A DNA stretch of 64,000 bases from Sesamum alatum. Its lineage: Eukaryota > Streptophyta > Magnoliopsida > Lamiales > Pedaliaceae. The notes beneath the pieces are model-generated. The model ran no database searches. It saw only the letters and a program-made list of their open reading frames with translations, and was not told the DNA's origin. Below are positions 45,201-56,284 of the stretch, in pieces (position 1 is the first letter of the stretch; every line of letters starts with the position of its first letter). The DNA is taken from the NCBI GenBank assembly GCA_034509735.1, contig JACGWO010000010.1:8011193-8075192 (forward strand). The letters are read 5' to 3'. Made by a program: the position numbers and the translations under genes.

Positions 45201-47693
45201 GGAAGCCTCTGGGAACATAGTCCTGTGACCCAAAATTGTAAAGTTGTTAAGTATCTTGGGTGGCTTCTTTATCCTAAATACAATTAAGGTTTTCATTAAT
45301 AATTATCAGCCTTATGGACAAATTATACCTGTTCAATGTTTATTAATGTTCAAGAATCGGATGAGCTTTCGGTTTTAAGTACCATACCTGTGTGCATGTG
45401 TCAAAAGATGTAAAACATTGAAGGTTATCCATTCAAATTTTTGCAGCAGGAAGTGTATTTTAGCATAATAAACTCGGCTGTGCTAACTGGCTCTTCTTTT
45501 AGATCCCTTTTATGCAATTTCATTCCTCAACAAGTTGGGATGTGAATTGTATGCCTTTTATGGAATCATTGCATAAAAGCTGTTATTAATGGAAAACTCT
45601 ACCTATTAAGCCTCCCTCTCAGTATCTTGGAGGTCTTTAGTTATAGTTAACATGCCTAACTGACCTTGTTCGGAAAATTTCTAGTACTGCAGTGAGGAAG
45701 CATTATTATCTGTAATTTTGACAAACAGACGGTAATGCCGCCAAATTTTGTGCATTGAGATTATTAAAAAAAATTTGAAAGATAATTTCAAATGATGAAA
45801 CAAGATTTCACATGCAATAGATCTCTTTTGACTCAGAAGAAAATGTAGCTTGTAGAAGTTAATCATTTGCTGAAACCAAAGATAATTTCAAGTGATGAAA
45901 CAAGATTTCACATGTAATACATCTCTTATCACTTAGAAGAAAATGCCGCTTGTAAAGGGTGGTCATTTGCTGAAACTTTAAAGGTCAATTGAAACTTCCA
46001 AGGAACTTCAGTCATTCTGATCATAGTCAGGTTTTCTGATCCCTCAGGCAACTTAAAAGGAATTGCAATCTTTTGGTCATTTATTGATCTAAAAGATTTA
46101 TTTGGATTTAAGCTGATAGGGGCTACTTTTTCCAGATTGCAATACCGATGATTCTCTCTTCACCCCTTCTTTAAGTAGCAGAGGAGCTTCACCCCATATC
46201 GCATGTTTGTACTAATTTGTAATTCAATAATTCTGAAAATGTTTCTCCTGTTACCCAAATGTTAATTCTTCATGTCGGCTTATCTGTTAATTGCCTTTGG
46301 TATTTTTTTATCAAAGTGTCGGCAAAAGCTGGCAACAAATTTTGGCATCTAATATCATACGCCGCAGTTTATTTTTGAAATTCTTTTACCCAAATAAGAT
46401 GTAACTCATAGTCAGAGGCTGAATTTTCTAAGAGCTCATTTGTCTAGAGATTTCACAAGCTACGGCTATATATAATCAGTTGATAGATGATCTAGGAAAA
46501 TGGATATCGATTTCCGACAATATGAGTCCTCAAGGATAGATGAAGGATAAGTTCCTTGACATTATTAGTTGTAACAAATATTCTGATCAGTATTCCAGAT
46601 CAAGTGATCCCTTCTCCCAAAAGGAGAGAGAAAGTCGTATAACCTCTCTTATGATATCAAATTTTCTGTCACCTAGGAATCATCAACTATATGATCAGTG
46701 AAAGTTTCGATTCTTTGGATTATTCAGATTTTTCATTAGCTGTTTTAGAGTTGTTTATTGGCAATATCTGGCGTATGCTTGCAGTTATCATAATTGAAGT
46801 TTGATACATGATTTTATTTTTTACTTTGCAGAAGTTAAAATTCCCCAGTATGTTGACAATGTCACTCCTCAATACAAACCCAAGTTTGATGCTCTGGTGA
46901 GGAAAATCATGAATCCTGTATTTACTGCGCCTTGTTTCTTGCAGGATCGTTTTCATACCTCTTGCACTAATAAATTTGAAATGTTATTATACCTGGTCAA
47001 TTATAGCTTCATGGAATTCTGAAAAAGCTTCATACTAAAAACTATAGTCATGAAAAGTATAATAAAATGTGGAGAGGTCATCCATCTGTTAATGTAAATC
47101 GGCATTTTAGTGCATCCTGAAATGCTGCAATGCTATTCTTGGAAGTAACTTTTGTGGAACATTCTTTGGAAGCATTGACCTATTATGAGATTTTCTTGTA
47201 CATTTCAAATTAACTTCATTTAAACAATCTTGAAAAATCATATGTAAGCTTTTGCGTAGGGTATAGCAAATGTAGTATAAGGTTTTCACTTCAAAAATAG
47301 CCAATGGCTGCTGCAAGACTGCAATTATTTAACTTCTGCTCACACGTCAAATTAAGAAAATCGAGAATCTAATACTGAATTTCTCTTGAGTTACAGTTGG
47401 TAGAGTTGAAAGAAGCTGAGGAGAAGTCACTGAAGGAGTCTGAAAGATTAGAGAAAGAAATTGCAGATGTTCAAGAGCTGAAGGTGATGACGACGTGTTA
47501 CTTTTCCATTCATGATCCTATATTTTTCGTCCTCTCTAGAGGGACGCTCGTCTCCGGATTTCTCATACCCATTTTTCTTTTGGTGCAACAGAGGAAGCTT
47601 AGTACCATGACGGCTGACGAATACTTCGAAAAGCATCCTGAACTCAAGAAAAAGTTTGATGACGAAATTCGAAATGATTACTGGGGCTATTAG
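42281..47693 (+). CDS. ATPQ: ATP synthase subunit d, mitochondrial (five exons)
   Basis: The coding exons are 42281-42451, 44297-44378, 46832-46896, 47397-47483 and 47592-47693, all with GT-AG introns. They total 507 bases, so 168 residues, the usual plant length. The protein starts MSGAGKKVVDVAFKAGRNID, contains EARREFATLRRAFDEVNTQL, EPEPIDWEYYRKGIGS, IPQYVDNVTPQYKPKFDAL and LKESERLEKEIADVQELK, and ends KKKFDDEIRNDYWGY. Subunit d is part of the peripheral stalk of the F1Fo ATP synthase on the matrix side of the inner membrane, where it helps hold F1 static. No cleavable presequence is obvious. The start is fixed by the conserved MSGAGKK and an AAAA-ATG-A context. Reading is uninterrupted, so the gene appears functional. 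Confidence 0.97.
45780..45976. repeat. Direct 100-bp duplication in ATPQ intron 2
   Basis: Two adjacent copies with period 100 start AGATAATTTCAA(A/G)TGATG and end CATTTGCTGAAAC. They differ by scattered substitutions. They lie deep in the 2.45-kb intron and do not affect splice sites. Confidence 0.9.
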
Positions 47694-47762
47694 TTTTGAC
47701 TCAATACAGGTGTTCATCGAACTCATAAAGGTAAATGTTCCGAGTTCAAAGTGCAATTTAGG

Positions 47763-47768
47763 AATAAA
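47763..47768 (+). terminator. Putative poly(A) signal of ATPQ
   Basis: AATAAA lies 70 bases after the stop codon in a T-rich context. Plant polyadenylation signals are variable, so this is a likely and not certain site. Confidence 0.5.
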
Positions 47769-48138
47769 GAGATGAATGAATTCGTTGTCATTTAATTTCC
47801 AGGGTTTTTCTTAAGATCTGAATGTAATTTTTATCCTTGGAATTGTTATTACAGTTCCCTTTGGCCAATTAAAATGTGTTAAAACATTGGTAGTATGACT
47901 TTCATCTCAGAAGCTAGCATGCATTTCCAGAGACTCTGTTTCATACATGCTTTTTACCTTTGGATTCAAATGATGGAATATTTTCTGAATGTGCGTTCTG
48001 TGCCTTTGAAAGTTCTTTTTTCTACCTCTTTGCATTATATTGTGGGGGTTGGATTGGCCAATCAGCCTAACCCAGTCTATTATTCAGCCTTTGACGTGAA
48101 AAGTCATTATTTTCCTTGATTGGAAAAAATATTTGCAG

Positions 48139-48285
48139 CCACACTCCCGGTTTCTGAAAGAAGACCACTGCCGCCGGGTAAGGGTTACAGGCAATATGTC
48201 GACGCCATTGGCACTGACAGAATCGAAGAGAAGTGGGTTGACACAAGAAATTCCGGTAAATATTTAACGGAGGGACATTAAATAT
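48139..48285 (+). other. Unassigned exon-like ORF
   Basis: After TATTTGCAG, an acceptor-like site, an open frame reads ATLPVSERRPLPPGKGYRQY, then VDAIGTDRIEEKWVDTRNSG, KYLTEGH and TAA. The GC content and charged composition differ from the AT-rich surroundings, and the piece could be an exon ending at a GGTAAAT donor (about 48255). I do not recognise the family. It may be a gene fragment or part of a gene whose other exons are lost to the retroelement at 49072. Confidence 0.4.
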
Positions 48286-48619
48286 TTAATAAAATTTGTG
48301 GTTGGGACTAGAAATACAAGTTTTTGTGACTTATGAATTTAAATTTGTGGAGTGTTAAAATAATGGAATCACAATCACAAAAATGATAAGTTGTGGAATG
48401 TAAATTCTACTTATCACAAACCATTGCTAGGGCTTAAAATGGATAAATTGGCAGCAGATGGGGTGTTCTCAAGAAGGGTAGAAGTGTTTTTCTCAATCGG
48501 ATAAATTAAAACACAATACTCATCTTTACTTGTTTTTTATCCATTATTTACTCAATCCTATGAGAATTAATTTAATACAAGTGATCAATAGTTACGATTT
48601 CATAATTAAAAAATTGAAG

Positions 48620-48765
48620 TATGGGTGTCGACTGAGTTAATAATACTAGCCCCTCATGGGTACCCCTATGGTTTTGGGGTGTTGAGTTTGAAACAATTAC
48701 GCCTGGATATATGTGTATGTGTAGTCTCGTTATCTTTTCCATTTACATTATACATGAATACACAC
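48620..48765 (+). mobile_element. tRNA-derived SINE-like unit
   Basis: GGTGTCGACTGAGTTAATAATACTAG resembles a Pol III A box region, and about 60 bases on GGTGTTGAGTTTGAAACAA resembles a B box (GGTTCGANNCC) with changes. The sequence continues CGCCTGGATATATGTGTATG and ends in a TCTTTTCC tract. This layout fits a plant tRNA-derived SINE with a decayed promoter. No target duplication was determined. Confidence 0.4.
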
Positions 48766-49071
48766 TATACAATATGAGACCTCATAGTTACTGGACTGGG
48801 CCAACCCCGCATATAATTGGATTGGCTCAATAACAAAATGGGCTCATCTCGGAGGCTCGATTGAGACCGGAAAGGTCATGGGCCGGTCCTAGATATAAGT
48901 AGGATCCTAGCCCAGTGGCCCAAGATAACCTGATCTTAGACTGAGCTAGTAGGTCAACCCAATTGGGCAGTTTATTTATTTATTTATTTTTTTGATAATA
49001 CATGCCGTATCATTTTTATTTTATTCTTTTAAGTTGACTATTTCAATAGATATTTTTATACTTTTGAAACT

Positions 49072-49743
49072 TGGTACGCACTAAATTGTCTGACCCAAGC
49101 ACCAAGCTCAAAGGTCGGATGAGGTCATTGGAGATCAAAAGGAGACACCAAAGCCCAAATATGAAGACCTAACCAATTCTCGAACATGGCCCAGGAAAAG
49201 CCTTGATCCAAGCAAGACGAAGTCCGATAAGAGGTGGGGGCCAGCCAGGCCCCTGAACAGAAGGCCCACAAAGGGAGACCCGATCTTGATGAGAAGTCCG
49301 GATGAGGATGATCCCAAGTCCTATCCTTATCCAAGGAAGATCCCCTCAACCGACTCCTATATTGTAGGAGGCCATCTCCTGGTGAACTTTGGGGAGGTTG
49401 GTAACTGACCCCTAAGAGTCCAAGACCTTCAAGAGTCCTTCCTACTCAATTAACCTCCTCTATAATTACCAGCCTCCTGGGTTGGTTCTGTAACGTTTTT
49501 CTACACTTTAAATTCTCGAATTGTTCTCTCAATTTGCATTAAACACACTTTATGCTCACTTTACATGAATTCTTATTATTTTCTCATACATTCAAGTTTA
49601 TTTTCCCATAACAACTTACTGATTTGAGCATCAGAGTGCTAACGCTTTTTTTGCAGGTCTCCTTTTCTGACTTGTAGAAAACGAAGTCCACTTCACTCGA
49701 GCCTAGGGAAACCAATCAGATTGAGCTCTTTTAGCTCACATCA
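49072..49743 (+). repeat. 5' LTR of the Tat-like element
   Basis: It ends TTTAGCTCACATCA just before the primer-binding site. It contains a CTTTTTTTGCAGGT segment near 49647-49660 that resembles a splice acceptor. Its first bases are eroded compared with the 3' copy, which starts TGATTGGTATGCAC. Confidence 0.8.
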
Positions 49744-50210
49744 ATTGGCGTCGTCTGTGGGAACACAAAACAAAGAAGTGAGGATAATGGAAACCCCCAA
49801 CAACGGGCGAGACAAGCAGAAGGCAACTGATGTTGTTGCTGATCCCTAGGCATTGCAAGTGGTGGTGGGCACCCCTCTGGCTCCCTCGAACGCGATAAGA
49901 CCGGACCACCTAGTTCCTCTGATCTGCTGTTGGACCTGCCCCGCAACAACAGCTCTTCGGACACCTCCTCGAACAGGTTGTCCCTGGGATTGATGGCGAC
50001 CATTCCAAAAATGGTCACCTTAGCTATACAGACGCAACTGGCGGCAGTAGCCTCTACTCCTTTGGTGGCTATGGTCGCGATGCCTCTGATGACCCCTCTG
50101 GCTGCCGAGGCTCCCAGGGGTGGCGACGAAGTACCCCCACTTCGGGTTCCCCGCGGACCCTCTGTGGGGGATCTAACTCTACCTCCCCAGGCACAGAATG
50201 AGGCTCCCCC

Positions 50211-51170
50211 TTGTTGGGCGACTTACTTGGAATGTTTGCAGAAACGCTTATAGGATGTCCAACACTAATGATGGGAGTCCCGCTTGACGAGCAAGCTAGC
50301 GAGGAGGTCATGACAGACGACATCCCTCCTAATCGTCGAACATCAGCCATCGCGGAGTACGATGGCACTACTGATCCGCAAGAACATTTATCTTGGTTCG
50401 ATAATGCAGCTCTTCTTCACATGTACATGGATGGAATCAAGTGCCTGGTGTTTGACACTACATTTTCCCGGGCTACTCAACAGTGTTCAATCAACTGCCA
50501 GCGTGCTCAGTTGGGAGTTTCCAAGAGTTCTGGTCACTATTGCTCCACCAATTTGCTAGTAGCAGAAAGCACTGCAAGACCCCCTTAGCCTCTTTACTAT
50601 TAGCCAAAAGGACTCTGGGTCTCTGAGGGACTATCTGCATAGGTTCAACACCACAGCCTTAGAGGTCCCTGCAGCCACGTAGGAGGTCAAGGCTAGCGCC
50701 TTCTTTTAAGGACTTCGGGACGGGGACTTCTTCGAGTCCCTGTCCAAGAAGTCGACCCCAGATTTCGATAGTCTTTTGGGTAGAGTAGCCAAATACATCA
50801 ACATGGAAGAGGCGCAAGCCTCCAAAAAGGAAGTCGAGGTGAGAAGAGAAAAAATACCCGAGAAGAAGGAGCCACTAAGAAAGTACGTTTCAGATCGGAG
50901 GCCCCCATTCTAGAGGGGCCTCCCGTTACACCCCTCTCAATGCTCCAATCACCTAGGTACTCATGGCTGTGCAAAGGAAGGGGTCGTTAATGCGGCCCGA
51001 CTGTGCTAGAAAAGGTCCCATGCTACCTAAGTCCGACAAGTTTTACTGGTTCCATAATGATTATGGACACACTGTGAAGGAATGTTGACATCTTAAATAC
51101 GAATCGAATGGCTTTTCCAAAACAAATACTTGCAAAAGTTCATATATCGAGAGAATTCTCAAGGCATTAG
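50211..51170 (+). pseudogene. Tat-like gag remnant
   Basis: EEVMTDDIPPNRRTSAIAEY and DGTTDPQEHLSWFDNAALL open the domain. After a frameshift near 50480 the match continues in another frame (WFNQLPA, LLLHQFASSRKHCKTPLSLF, LRDYLHRFNTTALEVPAAT). Then come GDFFESLSKKS, FDSLLGRVAKYINMEEAQ and a knuckle-like KFYWFHNDYGHTVKEC followed by a stop. Several TAG/TAA codons interrupt it. A homologous gag lies at 60493-61089 in a separate element. Confidence 0.8.
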
Positions 51171-51429
51171 CCTCTACCAGAAGAAGGACCAGCACTTGGG
51201 GAAAGCCTCGGTGGATTCCAGCCCCGAGCCGCCCAGCGCGGAAGGTCGCAAACATGCCCCCTCAAGACATTCTGAGGACACAAACCTCCCTCGAAAAAGG
51301 GGTTATCCGATAGAAGGAGGTCCTATGGGAGGAGACTCCCATAGGGCTTGGGAGGCATAAAATTCGCCTCCCGAGAAAGTATTGGATGTGGATGATGTGA
51401 TAGATGCGTCCATCATTTAATTTGGGCCT

Positions 51430-51830
51430 GGCGAGAAAACAAGAGTCCTTCTCCCCCACAATGATGCTCCGGTGATCACGACCACTGTGGCCAACTATGA
51501 AGTCAACAAAGTCTTCATAGACCTTGGGAGTTAAACAGACATACTTTTCGGAGAGGCGTATGACCAAATGCGGTTGGGAGAAATCCCCATAGAGAAAGTA
51601 GATACCTTACCATACGGGTTCGCAGGAAAGTGGCATGTCTAAGAGGATCGATCACCCTACCCCTCTCTTTGAGACAAGGATCATTAAGGAGTACATGCTT
51701 AATGAAGTTGCTAATAATAGACACGCCCTCTGTATACAAACATAATTCTAGGGAGGCCTACTCTAGATGCCTTCCAGGCAGTCATCTCCTTGGGACTCAG
51801 CCCAACTGAAAGAGAAGTCTCTCGTCTATC
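51430..51830 (+). pseudogene. Gypsy aspartic protease remnant
   Basis: The frame reads LLPHNDAPVITTTVANYEVN, KVFIDLGS* and then DILFGEAYDQMRLGEIPIEK. Active relatives have VDSGSS at this point, so the catalytic D-S-G is changed to D-L-G and followed by a stop. ILGRPTLDAFQAVIS follows at about 51740-51790, the conserved ILGRPxLN-type flap-side motif. The frame is interrupted by stops between. Confidence 0.75.
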
Positions 51831-51961
51831 AAATCTCCAATGTCATAGGGGTGGCGATTCAATTCCTCAAAGAGGGATGAGAAGGCAGCCAGTCTGTCCT
51901 TCACCAAGAAGGAGTTAATAGGGGGAGATCACTGACCCACTCACAAGGGAAGGACCAGGGG

Positions 51962-52746
51962 TTAGGAGGATGCACAAAGAAGAAATTCCCTTCTAATGCT
52001 TGGGGGCGCTGGGGGCGGGCAGAAAATGAACCCCCTGGCGGGAAAGAAATGAAAAACTCCAAGCTTAGAATTTTTCAACTGGAAACAAAAGAAAAACTTC
52101 TGTCCAGTGATAGGCACATTGTTGTACATCAAAACAAAGGCGAAACCAACAAGGAGGTGGAAAGAATTAGGGGCTAGTTGGTTCAAAGGAACCGTAAACA
52201 ACATAGATACATCCTGATAAAAATGGCGAATGGAAAATCGAAGACCGGTCTTCAGTTGGGCCGAAAAGAAACATAGACACCCCGGCGGAGGAACCTCCAG
52301 CAAGCTATCCGGGGAGGGCATATAAATAACAAAACCAAAAAGATTCTCGTATTCCTCCCTCAACCTCGAGACATCGGTGGCGTAGAAGAGGGAGGCTTTA
52401 TCCACAAAGACTGGGCTCGCCCCTTTCTCCTCTTCTTTACCTCCTCTGAAGGCTTATCCTTCTCATCTCCAGGGGAAGACCCCTCTTCCTTATCTCTCTC
52501 AAACAAACTTTCTCCCTCATCTCCCTTACCTGACCCCTCTTCTTCCTCCACTTCATCAACCAACTAACGAGGAGCCCAAGAAAGATTCCTTAGGCTCCAC
52601 CTCCGGCCGCCTCGAAAAGATGACAAACTAAGGCCCGCACCCCGAGATGAGGCCTTGGAGGGATCATCACCCGTCGCCCGTTTGCCCATAAAGCGAATGG
52701 ACTCATCAAAAGGAGTCGAAGAAGACATTTTGAGAAAAAAACTCAA
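51962..52746 (-). pseudogene. Antisense ORF with gypsy-type transposon domain (PF04195-like)
   Basis: On the minus strand from an ATG at 52746 the frame reads MSFFLKMSSSTPFDESIRFM, then an acidic/Lys-rich stretch, with one TAG at about 52565. A frameshift near 52410 leads to YATDVSRLREEYENLFGF, VPPPGCLCFFSAQLKTGLRF, and LNQLAPNSFHLLVGFAFVL. The latter block matches the 'putative gypsy type transposon domain' (G-F-x-P-Y/F...L-x-PNSW-x-L-VGF). Tat-lineage elements typically carry such an antisense ORF between integrase and the 3' LTR. Its role is unknown. Confidence 0.7.
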
Positions 52747-53240
52747 AAGAAAATACAGAGAAGAAGGAAGACAGATTTACGAAAATGGTAGAAGACGAAT
52801 GAAGAATGTATAAGCTCTAGCTCCTCTCTTCAGAAGACGTGGGAAAGGGGGAGAATAGGTCAAGGAGAGGTAATAGTACGGTTGAGGGGGGAAAGTGGAG
52901 GAAAATTGCAGTTACTTCAAAGACATGTTAATAACCATCCCTCATTGAGCGGTTACAAAGCAACAAAAATAACTAACGCGGTCAGTTAGCAATAACCGCC
53001 CCTCACATCCGACGAATACATCTCACGTGCCCGGTCCGAGAGATAGCCTATGCCCTAGCCATTATGGCAAGTCTAACACAAGGCTCTTGGAGCCCGAGAA
53101 GGCTGTCCCACTTCCCTTAACAACGAAGGAGACTTATTGCAGCCCTCCCCCAAAATACGGAGAGACAAGTTGCGATTCCCTTGAAGACTTCTACTCTAAG
53201 AGGTTGTGAAAGTGTTCCCTCCCCCTTAGAGTGGGGGCAC

Positions 53241-53964
53241 TGATTGGTATGCACTAAATTATTTGGCCCAAGCACAAAGCCCACAAATTGGATGAGGTCC
53301 GCTAGAGATCAAAAGGAGACACCAAAGCCCAAATATGAAGACCCAACCATTTCTCAGACACGGCCCAGGGATAGCCTTGGTCTAAGCCCAGGAGAAGGAG
53401 CAAATCAAACCCCCCTCCCCCTCCCCAAAATTCAAGACGAAGCCCAGATAAGAGGTGGGGCCCTAGTAAATGGAAGGCCACAAAGGGAGGCCCGAACCTG
53501 ATGAGAAGTTCAAACGAGGATGACCCCAAGTCCTATCCTTATCCAAGCAAGACCCCCTCAACAGACTCCTATCTTGTAGGAGGCCATATCCTGCTGGACT
53601 CTAGGGAGGTCGATAACTAACCCTCTGAGAGTCCAAGACCTTCAAGAGTCCTTCCTACTCAAGTAACCTCTTCTATATATACCATCCCCCTTGGCTGGTT
53701 CAGTGATATTTTCCTACCCTCTAAACTCTCCAATTGTTCTCTCAATTTGCACTAAGCACACTTTATTCTCACTTTACACAAAGTCTTATCATTTGCTCAT
53801 TACATTCAAGTTTATTATCCCATAACTACTTACTAACTTAAGCGTCGAAGTGCTAACCTTTTTTTTTTTTTTTGCAGATCCCCTTTTTTGACTTGTAGAA
53901 AACGAAGTCCACTCCACTTAAGCCCAAGGAAATTAATCAGATTGAGCTCTTTTAGCTCACATCA
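53241..53964 (+). repeat. 3' LTR of the Tat-like element
   Basis: It starts TGATTGGTATGCACTAAATT right after the purine tract and ends CTCACATCA. A T run near 53860-53875 is longer than in the 5' copy, ahead of GCAGATCC. Confidence 0.8.
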
Positions 53965-55200
53965 AACCTTAAAAACTTTTATCTATATTGTTCTACTTCT
54001 AATTTTTAATACATTAATTCATTGAGAGTTTATGTTATTTTTTTTGTCAAAAATTATTTTAAATCTTCTTTGGGCTTGTTGCTATCTAAATTTATTATTG
54101 TAAGCTTGTTGGTGTCAAATTATTATTTAAGTTCATTATGTAGTCTTAACTACTTTTTTTTCTAGTTATAATTTGTTAATATAAATTTTTATTTGATTTA
54201 ATTTATTATTTATTTATTTCATCAGACAATCATGATTTTAAATAATTGTTCAAAAGCATACCTCAATTATTATTATTTTTTTTTTAAAAAAAGGCACAAT
54301 CGAGTCGATGCCTGGGCTAGGCCTCAATTGGGTTGATCCATAGCTTGGCCTAAATTTAGAAATGGAACCAATTTGAAACCCTTTATATAATGGTCCAAGA
54401 CCACCTTAGGACTGTTCATGAATAGTACTGAATTGGGCTTTTTGGGACTCGTCCGTGCTGATCATAACCCACTATGCATCTTAAATGATCACTTTTTAAG
54501 CGATTACAAATGAATTTGAAATTCTTCATAAACTTTTTATCAATTCAAATATACAAATTGAATAAAAAAAGGAAGTTTAAAATCCATTTATTCTAAATTA
54601 CCGTTCAAATCCAAGTACATAATCCCAAACACAATATTGTTCTTTCCACTACTTTTTACACTGTTTCTAGTCGGATTGGTTGGCTGGTTCAATTGTTGAT
54701 AAACGTTATCCTTATCCCATAAAAGTCTCATCATAATTAATGGAATATAATTGCGTCGCCATAGCCGAAAGAACGAAATTAATACCAAGAACAAGGCGTC
54801 CATTCACATAAGAACCAATTAAAGTTGAGTAGAAAATCAGTTATTAGTAAGAGATGAGGTGGAAAAGGGAAGTCCAATCAATTCTTTGTCCGCTGGAGTT
54901 CTTGATTTCAGTAAAAGTTGAAATCAAATGAAGAAAGATAAAAAGAAAAAAAGGTGTGATGAATCTGTGTATTCACCAATCGGTATATGGTATGAATATG
55001 GGTATTCATCAATCTTATAAGATGTTCGAGAGTTTATAAGCTCCAAATATTTATTTGGTAAATTTTTTTTTTAAAAGTTTATAAGATCTCAAAATAAGAT
55101 GTTTTACATCATATAAACTCTTAAAATAAAATTACTATCATCCAACTTTTTCAAAACATCGTATATGCTCTATAAAATTAATATATCATAACATAAAAAT
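53965..55200. other. AT-rich sequence without supported genes
   Basis: A GGGCTAGGCCTCAATTGGGTTGATCC patch (54325-54350) mirrors 48950-48975. One open frame at 54588-54803 (minus strand) has a hydrophobic start (MDALFLVLISFFRLW) but no recognised family or supporting signals. Confidence 0.4.
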
Positions 55201-55209
55201 ATCCTTATT

Positions 55210-55425
55210 CACACACGTACACACACGTTCTCAACACACAAACACACACACACATACATGCTCTCTTTCTCTCTCTACACACACAAACACACTCTCTTTC
55301 TCTCTAACACACAAACATACTCTCTTTCTCGCTCCAAACACACACACACACGCACGCAGACACACACTCTCTCTTCTCCCCCTCTCTCTCTCTCTCACAC
55401 ACACTAACACATATAGACACTTTCT
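55210..55425. repeat. Compound (CA)n / (CT)n microsatellite
   Basis: ACACACAC blocks alternate with TCTCTCTC blocks over about 210 bases. Confidence 0.95.
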
Positions 55426-55742
55426 ATCTGTAGAATTTTAAAGAATTTTATCGCTATTTGATTTTTCTTTATTCAAAAAAGATAAAATGCTTCAATATTC
55501 AATAATAAATTATTATAGTTAAACAAAAATCAGATTGCTATTAATATTTATATTTACTAGAAAAATATAAAATCATGATATTACAAATTATACGACTAGA
55601 ATAGTTATTGCATTAACAAAGAAAACATCAATTTTATATCTATATTAATATTCGGCTAGTATGAACATACAAACCATAATCCGTCATTTCATTTTTGTAA
55701 AAACAATTATCTATTAAATTTTTATTTAGAGTTAAACTAATA

Positions 55743-56192
55743 GGCTTCAATGTAATTTTTGTCCGGTAACTTAAGTTATTTGACATTTTCGTCCTTTAAC
55801 TTTCTAGGGCAGTATTTTGGTTCTTCATTTTTTAATTTTTGTGATTTTAGTTCTTTTTTCGCCGGAATTCACCATTATTACCAGAAAAATGTATGTGCCT
55901 CTCAAGTGACATTTTAATTGAGGCTTTTGTTCCTATTGGCCATTTTTTGCAGCATTTTGTCCTTTAACTTTTTAGGATAGCATTTTGGTTCTGTATCTTT
56001 CTAATTTTTAAAATTTTGGTCCTTTTCTTTCACTGGAGTATACCCTTCTCGCTGGTGGAGGTGAACTCCGGTAAACAAAAGGACTGAAATCGCAAAAATT
56101 AGAAAGATGCATGACCAAAATGTTACTTTAGAAAGTTAAAGGACGAAAACGCCAGATGACCTAAGTTACAGAACTAAAAATGCATTTAACCG
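55743..56192. mobile_element. Mutator-type non-autonomous element, 450 bp
   Basis: Long terminal inverted repeats of about 110 bases (GGCTTCAATGTAATTTTTGTCC... left; the complement of ...ACTAAAAATGCATTTAACCG right) include TTTTCGTCCTTTAACTTTCTA on both sides. The flanks carry TAAACTAATA at 55733-55742 and 56193-56202, a 9-10-bp target duplication. Long TIRs plus a 9-bp duplication are typical of Mutator-type MITEs. There is no coding sequence. Confidence 0.8.
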
Positions 56193-56284
56193 TAAACTAA
56201 TATGTACTATTTATGAAATTATTTTAAAAATATTTAAATACAAAATATATCAAGAAATAACAATTTATTTGATTATAATAGTTT

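Larger units (their letters stand above)
49072..53964 (+). mobile_element. Tat-like Gypsy element with internal deletion
   Basis: The LTRs at about 49072-49743 and 53241-53964 align throughout (TGGTA(C/T)GCACTAAATT... to TTTTAGCTCACATCA). The primer-binding site TGGCGTCGTCTGTGGGAA (49746-49763) follows the first, and a purine tract AGAGTGGGGGCAC (about 53228-53240) precedes the second. Inside are gag (50211-51170), a protease remnant (51430-51830) and an antisense frame (52746-51962). RT, RNase H and integrase are absent, so the interior is shortened. Flanks at 48775-48970 and 54290-54440 share GGTCAACCCAATTGGG-type motifs in inverted form, as if the element landed in an older repeat. Confidence 0.85.

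Noticed and set aside
47895..48119. ORF after ATPQ
   Set aside because: It falls in the 3' flank of ATPQ with no family motifs; probably chance.
54588..54803. Minus-strand ORF with hydrophobic N-terminus
   Set aside because: It has no recognised homology pattern, splice context or regulatory signal, and short open frames of this size are expected by chance.
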